Origin: Actinostola sp. cb2023
Lineage: Eukaryota; Cnidaria; Anthozoa; Actiniaria; Actinostolidae
DNA: 64,000 nucleotides
Assembly (NCBI GenBank): GCA_033675265.1
Contig: JAUJYZ010001169.1
Coordinates: 62,001-126,000, forward strand
Direction of reading: 5' to 3'
Under the pieces are notes generated by a model. It was not told the origin of the DNA. It did no database searches and saw only the letters and a list, made by a program, of their open reading frames with translations. Positions 56,339 to 64,000 of the stretch are shown here, in pieces. The position numbers and the translations under genes are program-made. The stretch's first letter is position 1. Each line of letters opens with the position of its first letter.

Positions 56339-56976
56339 GATGACTGAACCTTCTTGGTTGAAGTGTAGAGTCACCAATGTTAAAAATCACATGAAATAAT
56401 GATTTTATATAGTTAAAGCTGTTAATACGTGCTAATTGGTTCAAAATATGCTTTGTACATGGATAAAGACGGTGATGTAACGAGATTAAGTATACGATGC
56501 CGCAAAACACAAGTAAAACAATTAGGTGATGTAACATTTGCAGGTCAATGGAATATCATCTTTGTAATACAAACTTAATTCCAAATGAAACTGAATCTGA
56601 AAAAATCTGAATAATAGATTGGTTTTCTTAAACCCGTGAAGCAGAAACTATTAGTTAGTGTCATGAAATCACAAAATAATAATAATAATAATATTTAACT
56701 TTTAAGCGCATTCCATCAAAAATCTCAATGGAATTGAGTGACTAATGTGTATTAGACTATAATGTTTATGAAAATCAATCTATATGCTCAAGTACAGTGG
56801 AAAGTTGGTTATATAAAGTAAAGTAAAATAACTTAATTTAACGTCGGCAACTTCAAGAGTTACTGATAAACTTGAGGACGAAGGTGCGCACTTTACTCCC
56901 CCCTCTCCATCAGTGCTCCGTTTTACGAGTATTTAAAGCTGAAGCCACACGGATTAGAAAAAAGTTGAAAAACAAC
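56339..56976. promoter_or_regulatory. Divergent intergenic region of galaxin/WSC and small secreted frame
   Basis: 638 bp between two outward-facing start codons, AT-rich, with an AAT microsatellite at about 56677-56694 and a TATTTAAA box near 56932 facing right. A shared promoter is inferred from layout only. Confidence 0.35.
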
Positions 56977-57081
56977 ATGTCCGGTTACATCACCGTTATT
57001 GTTTTACTTGTGTTACTTAATCTCGTTACATCACCGTCTTTATCTCAAAGGATCATGGCCAATTGTCCTTCCACAATGTGA
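56977..57081 (+). CDS. Small secreted-peptide-like reading frame, divergent from galaxin/WSC gene
   Basis: A 34-codon frame, ATG at 56977. Residues 1-23 (MSGYITVIVLLVLLNLVTSPSLS) include a clear hydrophobic signal-peptide core with small residues before a likely cleavage site. The remaining 11 residues include one Cys and end at TGA. An upstream in-frame ATG at 56872 exists, but the TATTTAAA box at about 56932 suggests transcription starts later. It may be the first exon of a longer gene (a GTGAAC donor overlaps the stop), or a signal-peptide relic. It lies 0.64 kb from the oppositely oriented galaxin/WSC start. The product is not recognised. Confidence 0.4.
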   Translation: MSGYITVIVLLVLLNLVTSPSLSQRIMANCPSTM

Positions 57082-58117
57082 ACAATCAATCGATAGATTA
57101 GACTCACGAACGATGTTTAAACAATTACAAGAAAACTTAATTTTATAAAGAGGCGAATAGAAATAGTACTCGAAAAAACGCTAACATAGGCATTGGCTAG
57201 ATTTGGCATTTTGGAAAGAATAAAAAATAAAAAATAAAAAATAACATGGCCAATGGAAAGAGTCGAGCGATTTCGCATTACTTTACGCGGGGTCGTTAAA
57301 AATAGACTTTTGCTCCGTGATGCCATCGACGGCCGAGATCATGTTTTTTAAGGCCCTCTGACACTGTATGGTTCCATTGTTATCCTAGTTTTCAACCTTT
57401 ATAGAAAACGATAATATTACTGCGGTTCTCAATATTATGCGAACTCAGATATTCAAACAGTCGGCTGGAACTTGGTTTTTCGCTTCTGTCAATCAAATTC
57501 AAAACTCAAACAAATTCAAACTACCTAAATACATTATTCGATCAAATGATCCATAATTTAGCTCAAAATCATATTTGGTTTCCATTCGGTGGGTCTTCTG
57601 ACTTTTATTTTTAAGTTTTCAGATCAGTTTTTTTATGTTGATCGGACAGAAGCGAAAAACCAAATTACAAGCCAACTGCTTTTTTAAATGTTTGAATTCG
57701 CATGATTCTATATTAAAATTTGCCCTGAATTGACTGCTTTACAATAAAAGAGTTCCGACTTGAGAAACATATTCAGAGTATGATATTTTATGATATGAAT
57801 GAACTTTATTTTGAGAAGGTAAATATAAAAACATTTAGAAAATGCACCAGTTTAGCATAGCTAATCTTCCACTGGGTCTTCTTTCTGGGTTAACAAACAA
57901 TAATAATCGTAATAATAATGATATAGTATGATAACGTTGATTTTTGGTCATTGAAAGAAGTGGCATGCATGCACTATTGTGACCCGTTCCTCAGTGTAAG
58001 GTTTCCAGTGCAATCGACCATGTATCACTACAATAGACCAATAACTAAGCACGAGAACCGGCGATGAACCTGGACGACTTTCAAAGACCGGCGAAACAAA
58101 ACCAAAACGTTTTAGTC
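57082..58117. other. Transglutaminase intron 2, foldback at 57440-57705
   Basis: GCGAACTCAGATATTCAAAC and TTGGTTTTTCGCTTCTGTCA pair with inverses at 57640-57705. No gene seen. Confidence 0.5.
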
Positions 58118-58625
58118 TAATAAACCAATCCAAGGTTAATTCCGCCATTTTGTAGGGGGTGCAAACACGGCTAATTTCAGTCAAAACATGATCACTTTGA
58201 GGTCTAATAACTCCAATCGACTTTGTTGGATTTTCGATTTGAAAGTTGCTTTAGATTAATATTAGCTAAACTATTGTTGTGACTGAAAATGAGACTACAA
58301 AGAGCATTTAAACTATTTTTACAGCTATTTCAAATCTGCCCGTAGTTCTTATCAGTTTTAAACTAATTAGCATATTCTCGTACGTATGTTTTTAATTGAA
58401 CATAAAAACCTGATTTACTGCAGCTGTGTCCTTCAGTCCCTTTGCCACCATATTTATAGTAGACAGCAATCACAGAGTATATACCTTTTAAAATAAATAG
58501 AGTTTTGAAAAGCCGAAAAGATCGAACGGAGTTATAACAGCTCAAAGTGATCATGTTTTGACTAGAAATTCTGAGCCGTGTTTGAACCCCCTACAAGATG
58601 GCGGAATCAACCTTGGATTGGCCTA
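58118..58625. mobile_element. Foldback element with ~120-bp arms
   Basis: CCAATCCAAGGTTAATTCCG, CAAAACATGATCACTTTGAG and the inverses at 58530-58625. Similar design to 21166-21685. Confidence 0.75.
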
Positions 58626-58917
58626 TTCCTTGTATTTAGATAAGAACTAGCAGCTATCGTTCAACAAGAACATCAACAAACCTTTTGTTTCTTTACACAC
58701 TGCTTTGTACGTATTTATTTTATATTTTGATGCTATTAAATCCTCACAAATTTTGTGACTATATCACAAGTATGATGTCTGTATTCCATTATGATATCAG
58801 TTAGAATTAAAGCCGTTTGGTTTTTTGAAGAGAGAGTTCTTAATTGAAAACTCATATTCGTCAGATTTTTTTGCATGATTATATTCCCTTATTGAAGAAG
58901 CATGAATAACATGTGAG

Positions 58918-59015
58918 TTTACATCATCGTTATTGTTTTACTTTTATTACTTAATCTCGTTACATCACCGTCTTTATCTTAAAGGATCATGGCCAATTGT
59001 CTTTCCACAATGCAT
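58918..59015 (+). pseudogene. Decayed copy of the 56977 signal-peptide frame
   Basis: Strongly similar to 56977-57081 (shared ACTTAATCTCGTTACATCACC and AAAGGATCATGGCCAATTGT). The ATG is followed at once by TGA, and the end of the hydrophobic segment reads TCT TAA. Confidence 0.55.
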
Positions 59016-59171
59016 GCTTGTGAACCATTTTATTTATAATTTATTTTATAATTTTAATGATTTAAGACCTGTCACGTACAACAAATCAGTCGCTGAACAA
59101 CTAGGAAAACATCACTCGACCGAATCGAAATAAAAGATCAAATACTAATAAAAACTTGGTTTGTAGAGTGC

Positions 59172-59675
59172 CAGGGGCGGATCCAGGGGGAGGGTTCTGG
59201 GGGTTGCAACCCCCCCTATGGATATTTTTTTAATACCGCTTGTATAGATATGTCTGTCCATAGTTCTCTCTTGCACTTTCAGCTCTCTCCCTCGTAAAAA
59301 TAATATAATTCATTCATACTGTTTACACGACCGTTCGACTTCGAGGCCGGTTTGACTGATAGCAGAAAGAACCTGCCGTTTTTAGCGTCAAAAACGTATG
59401 TGAAGCCTTCATACTTTTAAGCTCACCCAACGGAAGACTTCCAAGCATTTTTGTTGGATGTCCAATAAACTCAAAATTTTACTGAAAATTGAGTTTTGTT
59501 GTGTTAATAAAACAACTCCAGATCTCTAAAAATTGCATTTTAGAGCTTGTAGATTTCAAAATTTTCTGGGGGGGCATGCCCCCACACCCCCCTAGTACTT
59601 CGCGGCTTTGCCGCTCACACAACACAACGGCCGCAACACAACCCCCTGTTTGACAAAAACCTGGATCCGCCCCTG
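59172..59675. mobile_element. hAT-like MITE, CAGGGGCGGATCCAGG ends, copy 2
   Basis: A perfect 16-bp TIR at both ends. AGTGC flanks both sides (59167-59171, 59676-59680). The interior includes GGCATGCCCCCACACCCCCC and GCGGCTTTGCCGC. Confidence 0.85.
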
Positions 59676-59680
59676 AGTGC

Positions 59681-60512
59681 AAATACTAAAACCGTGAAAT
59701 AGTGCTAACTTTAAATAGCACTAAATAGTGCAATCGTGTCTTTAGTTTTCTATTGTTTCATTGGCACTGTTTTTAAACAGTAAAAAAGGGTTTTAGTCGG
59801 TTTGCACTGGTGACTGTGGCACATTTCGACAAAGTCTCTCTCTCAACTTTTGCAAATTGACAAACATTCCACCGATACCACATACAGGTTTGACGATGGA
59901 CTGGTTGAACTATAGCTGCTATTTTTATCGAAATGGAAGCAACTAGACTCAAACGTTTTGGTTCTGTTTCACGAGTATGGCGTCTGCATTCTAACACACT
60001 TTACGTAGATTTTGCTACGACCAAAACAACTGTCCAGAATTAATGAAGAGGTGTTCGCGAAGTTCGTCTCACTTTAGCAAAAGGCACCAGCGAATGAAAC
60101 CACATACTTTTTCCCAGTCAGAAAGTAGAACAAACAACGAAAACACATTTTTAAAATATTCAAATACAAAAATAGACAAATAACCAGCGTTCACTCGGGA
60201 TACTTATCAATATTTAGTCAACGAGCGTCCCGGCATGCGCCCATTGCGTTAAAGATGCACGAGAGAAAATATAAATATATCTTAACAAGCGCGAAAGAGT
60301 GGCGCACGCCGTGGCGTAGCCGTAGATTTTAGCCAAAGAACTGACATAGGGAACTATTTCAGAGAATAGTACTTAAACCTTGGACAGATTTACCCGAACT
60401 AGTAAATGTAGACATCGCAGCGTGACTCGTTATGTGACTTGTGTAAATTGACTTCGATCAGGTGCCCATCAGTAGGAGCATCCATGCATGCTTCATATTG
60501 TCACGGCGTCTA
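59681..60512. other. Transglutaminase intron 2, no gene seen
   Basis: Includes a short direct repetition of AAATAGTGCTAACTTT-type words near 59690-59735. Nothing else recognised. Confidence 0.4.
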
Positions 60513-60743
60513 TGTCACGGCGTTTGAACAAGTTTAGCTATTTTTAGAACACGATTTCTCGAAATTGACCAATCACTGTGCACTTCCGGTTTTATTTTTG
60601 GCAACTCGTTTTATTTGTAGCAACTCGTTTTATTTGTAGCAACTCGTTTTATTTGCAGCAACTCGTTTTATTTGTTGCAACTCGTTTTATTTGCAGCAAT
60701 TTCGTGTTCTAAAAATAGCCAAACTTGTTCAAACGCCGTGACA
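60513..60743. mobile_element. MITE with tandem 20-bp core repeats
   Basis: TIR of about 42 bp (TGTCACGGCGTTTGAACAAG onward). Between the arms six copies of a unit like GCAACTCGTTTTATTTGTA (60600-60710). Confidence 0.8.
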
Positions 60744-61004
60744 AATTCCGTAGCAAGGAGAACTGATTGGGGGCACAATCTGACGACAGTCAAAGGCGCG
60801 AGCTCCTAGGGAGGTCCGGGGGCATGCTCCCCTGCCCCAAATATTTTTTAGGTATAGGGTCTCTGAAATAGCATTTCCTGCCTTCTCAGAGTAGTTTCCA
60901 GGAAGTTTAAACTGACAGAACATTGATCTTGTGGCCGAATTGTTGGTCACTTGAGGGGCTGCAGACATGCTACTGCCCTGACACATACATACGTATACAG
61001 CTAT

Positions 61005-61290
61005 TTCAAAAAAGGTTGGTGAAGGTTTTGTTGCATGTTGCATCTTGTATACCAAGCCCGAAATGCACTATGGGCGATGTGAATGGAATCAGCGAAAGGT
61101 CACAACAATATGGACTCTGGGAATTTTCCCAAACTTTGCCTTCGCAATATGGAGCCGGCATATTTTCTTCTGTATGTGCATGCTGACATTATTTATATAT
61201 GATCCACAATACATTTCGGGCTTGGTATGCAAGATGCAACTGAACATGCAACATGCAACAAAACCGTCACCAACCTTTATTGAAATAGCT
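61005..61290. mobile_element. MITE with AAAGGTTGGTGAAG ends, copy 2
   Basis: Same family as 45005-45270, interior inverted. It ends about 55 bp before transglutaminase exon 3. Confidence 0.8.
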
Positions 61291-61344
61291 GTGTACATAA
61301 ACTTTATTTTGCTTCATGTGAACAGCGCCATGTTTTTGTTGCAG

Positions 61345-61527
61345 ATTCACAGCTGCATGCCACCAGCGTGGATTTCCATACAGAGAAGAACCGAGAAGCT
61401 CACCACACCTGTGATTACGAACTGAATAACTTGATAGTCAGAAGAGGACAAGAATTCGAGTTATCGGTGACCTTTGACCGACCCCTTGACCCTAAACGAG
61501 ATCGACTCATTCTACAGTTCATTACAG
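61345..61527 (+). CDS. Transglutaminase exon 3 (N-terminal beta-sandwich, first part)
   Basis: The acceptor is TTTTTGTTGCAG and the donor ACAG|GTGACA. The 183-nt exon (2 + 60 codons + 1) encodes the hallmark start of the transglutaminase N domain: a VDFHTEKNREAHHT segment, a Tyr-containing strand, a LIVRRGQEFELSVTF segment and a DRPLDP segment. In this family these strands form the first beta-sandwich that packs against the catalytic core. The enzyme forms epsilon-(gamma-glutamyl)lysine cross-links, with Ca2+ dependence typical of animal members. Confidence 0.93.
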
Positions 61528-61696
61528 GTGACATTGAATTTTCGTAGTAAATATTTCAATATTTTCTGGAAGAAAATCTATCTAGAAAATCTAATATGCG
61601 ACTATTAAATGATACAAAAGTTCTCAGGAAAACCTTTAGTGTCATAAGAACAATCCTTGTAATTAAAGCTTATGTAAACTGTGATTATTTGCTTAG

Positions 61697-61960
61697 GATC
61701 TCGTCCACAACAAAGCAAGAACTCTTTGATTCGTGTCAAAGAAACCAAGCAACTATCTACGTCATCATGGGGCATGCGCATTGGTAGTACTAGTGGAGCC
61801 ACTGTCTCTCTGAGAGTCATGTCCCCCGCTGATGCCTTTGTGGGCGAGTATTCTGTCTATGTGGAGACCAAAACCAAGAAACCCCACAGCGAGGAAGAGA
61901 TGAGCTTCAGACAGAAGCGTCCAGAGAAGATCTATATCTTGTTCAATGCTTGGGTTAAAG
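61697..61960 (+). CDS. Transglutaminase exon 4 (N-terminal beta-sandwich, second part)
   Basis: The acceptor is TTATTTGCTTAG and the donor AAAG|GTAAGC. The 264-nt exon (2 + 87 codons + 1) keeps phase 1 on both sides. It contains the family signatures SSWGMRI, a VSLRVMSPADAFVGEYSVYV strand and YILFNAWVKG (usual form ILFNPWC). The Pro-Trp-Cys end of the usual motif is replaced by Ala-Trp-Val here. The 169-nt intron before it holds nothing recognisable. Confidence 0.94.
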
Positions 61961-63630
61961 GTAAGCATGGAGGAAAGAACGGGTAAATAAAAATAGTTCA
62001 AGCTATGACTTTATTTTCACTGAGAGGTTAGAGTGATTCCAATAAACCTGGGCACTACTAATTAGCTGTCAGTGTTTATTAGATGCAAAGGAACAAAAGA
62101 AAACAAAAGAGTGAGTGTCTAATAGTGTGTATTGGTGTAGTTAGTAATGCCCAGGTTTATTGGAATCACTCTAACACACAGCAGTTGAACACTGCAAACG
62201 GGGTGGCCCTCCAAAATAAGGAACAATACAATAAAATAAAATAGCTTATATTTCGACACGTGTCGTTCAGGAGCGCGAAGCTCGTTCAAAATACGAACGT
62301 GCAGTATATAATAATATAATTTAAAAAATAACGAAGTTAAGAATAAAGTACTAAGAACTAACTATGAACTATGTGCCTTAGATATACTATTATATACTAT
62401 GAAAAGGTACTCTATTAAAAAAAACTATTAATAGTGTTAAACACTACACATTTTTAAAAGTGCTACTACGACGAAACTACGACGGAGTTTTTTAATTTTG
62501 AAAAGTCGATTACATATGAAGTGAATTGAAGGAATGGTCAATGCTCAGCGTGCGTCCATCGAGTTATGGATGCACGCGGGAGGCTGCTAAGCACGAGAGA
62601 AGCGTAAGCTTCGCACGAGGCGTAGCCGAGTGCGACTCTAGCTTCTTGAGTGCTTAGCAGCCGACCAAGTGCATCCATAACTCGATGGACGCACAGCTGA
62701 AGCGTTGACCATTCCTTTTATAACATAGTTACTGCAAATTCAAATAAAACAATTTTATTTTCCAATTGATTTCAGAGCGCGCGCTATGGCGATGACGTGA
62801 GCGTGCGTCCATTGAGTTATGGATGCACGCTCGCGCACGCTAATTAGCCAATCAGAGCGCGCGTTATATCAATGCTATGTTATAAAGTGGGATGGTTCAG
62901 TATTTTGTGATTTGAGCTTCGCATTTGCGAGTTATAAAGGATTGAAATCGTGATATGCTAATTAGATTTCAAAAGAAAATATATCATTGTAGTAGCACTT
63001 TAACTTTAAATATCTATACTTTACAAGCTATAATATTTCCTCTCCGTTCACTTCTTCCATGAAGTTTCTCGAAAAGAAAAGAATTGCAGCAACTTTACCC
63101 CAACAACACGAAGAAAACAGCGACTTTTTTTATTGCTGACAGAGCTACCCTGAATTTTAAATAAAGGTTTTCATTCATTCAAAACTATGTATTTTGTATG
63201 ATTCGCGTTGATGTTCTCAAGGAATTGTGGGGCTGTTTTAAGGCACGCCATATATTGTAGTCTATTTAGCATAAAAAAACTTTGAGAAACGGCTGGGAAA
63301 CATTGTTGTCTGCCAAACTCACTTACTGCAAACTTTGATATATCACTATTCAAACTTGTCGTATTGAGAATGAAGCGTCCCATAAAACAGTCCCACGATG
63401 CCCCGCAAAGCAACTTCGAAATGTTTAATTGAGTAATCGAAACGTTTTTAAAATTAAATTAATTAATTTTAAAAATAATTAATTAATTAATTAATTAATT
63501 TTAAATTAATTAATTTAATTTAATTAAAATTTGTAGGTTTATGCTAAAAGGTGTTATAGCTTGGCTACTTTAAACCGTTGTTTCTTCAGTTGTTATACAT
63601 CGACGTCAATATATAACATTTTTTCTACAG
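61961..63630. other. Transglutaminase intron 4
   Basis: Hairpin at 62022-62175 (TTAGAGTGATTCCAATAAAC arms), the family-A fragment at 62480-62990, and a TTAATTAATT palindromic run at 63455-63530. No gene on either strand recognised. Confidence 0.5.
62480..62990. mobile_element. Family A fragment split by another foldback element
   Basis: GATTACATATGAAGTGAAT at about 62509 and GTGGGATGGTTCAGTATTTT at about 62888 are adjacent in the intact family-A copies. Between them lies a palindromic element (TGCGTCCAT-GAGTTATGGATGCAC arms, with CGAGGCGTAGCCGAG at the centre, 62535-62880). Confidence 0.65.
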
Positions 63631-63749
63631 ATGATGCTGTATATATAGAAAATGACGCACACCGCAAGGAGTACGTACTCAATGATCACGGGCGCATTTG
63701 GATTGGATCTATAAAGAAAATGATCTCGATTCCTTGGAACTTTGGACAA
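63631..63749 (+). CDS. Transglutaminase exon 5 (start of catalytic core)
   Basis: The acceptor is ATTTTTTCTACAG and the donor CAA|GTAAGG. The 119-nt exon (2 + 39 codons) encodes DDAVYIENDAHRKEYVLND, a Gly-rich turn and IPWNFGQ, the conserved entry into the catalytic domain. The catalytic Cys-His-Asp residues normally lie on later exons, outside this window, so activity cannot be judged. About 257 residues of the protein are represented in the five exons. Confidence 0.93.
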
Positions 63750-64000
63750 GTAAGGCCTACGGCAAACATCGCGCCGTTCCTCCGCTTAAAGACTAGGTTT
63801 GGTAGAATATCGACTCAGACGTGGCAGCAAACGTCAAACCTTTGTTGATCTTTATTCACTTGCGCGTAATGACATCACCGGAAGTGGCCTGGTGCATTTC
63901 CCTTTTTTTCTTGCGTGGCTAGTGATATGGCTAAATATATATAATAATAATAATAATAATTAATAGTTTATTATATATATAGCGGTTAAATGGGTTCCCA
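63750..64000. other. Start of transglutaminase intron 5
   Basis: Ends with an AAT microsatellite and TTTATTATATATATAGCGG, again the ATAGCG retro-tail type. The window ends within this intron. Confidence 0.45.

Larger units (their letters stand above)
42540..64000 (+). other. Transglutaminase gene span, 5' part, five exons; runs off the window
   Basis: Exons at 42540, 44008, 61345, 61697 and 63631 join in phases 2, 1, 1, 1. Intron 1 (42599-44007, about 1.4 kb) and intron 4 (61961-63630) hold foldback repeats. Intron 2 (44154-61344, about 17.2 kb) hosts an entire gene on the opposite strand. The assignment of exons 3-5 is secure from domain motifs. Exons 1-2 are supported by phase, start context and splice sites only. 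An alternative is that exons 1-2 belong to another gene and the true transglutaminase start has not been seen. Confidence 0.7.

Noticed and set aside
60923..61425. + strand frames covering 60923-61425
   Set aside because: They translate the MITE at 61005-61290. Only the part from 61345, in a different frame, is the transglutaminase exon.

Overview
This is eukaryotic, almost certainly metazoan, genomic DNA. It is AT-rich, gene-poor, has GT-AG introns, and is packed with short foldback (inverted-repeat) transposons, simple repeats and degraded retroelements. Intronless class A GPCRs, an animal transglutaminase, and a secreted protein built from galaxin-like and WSC-like modules suggest a marine early-branching animal. 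A cnidarian, possibly anthozoan, is my best guess, but the sequence alone does not settle it.

Left part (1-42 kb): a tandem family of three intronless rhodopsin-type receptors on the + strand (6223-8154, 23670-25724, 37732-39510). The copies lie in a large segmental duplication: bases 1-6.2 kb recur at 32.77-37.7 kb, and the 3' flank of the second gene recurs after the third. The third gene looks like a hybrid, with the upstream flank of gene 1 and the ORF and downstream flank of gene 2. All three carry a very long third intracellular loop made of 93-94-residue acidic repeats; gene 1 also has nine extra hexapeptides. Between the genes are foldback MITEs, a Penelope-like element 3' end with a GIY-YIG endonuclease reading frame, a 3.17-kb TIR element with a 10-bp target duplication, a Crypton-like recombinase relic, and two decayed copies of a helicase N-terminal fragment.

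Right part (42.5-64 kb): five exons of a transglutaminase gene on the + strand (42540 to beyond the window end) join in consistent splice phase. Its roughly 17-kb intron 2 contains, on the opposite strand, a complete-looking gene (56338 down to 47098). That gene has a signal-peptide exon, a WSC-like exon and nine near-identical 366/367-bp exons, each carrying a galaxin-like dicysteine segment plus a WSC-like domain, all flanked by phase-1 introns. A 2263-bp higher-order duplication enlarged the array. One copy has a single-base insertion that shifts frame. Transglutaminases cross-link extracellular or cytoskeletal proteins and galaxins are coral matrix proteins, so a functional link is conceivable, but that is inference.

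No rRNA gene, canonical tRNA gene or CRISPR array was recognised. Exon boundaries, promoters and element classes are read by eye and not verified by alignment software or transcripts.
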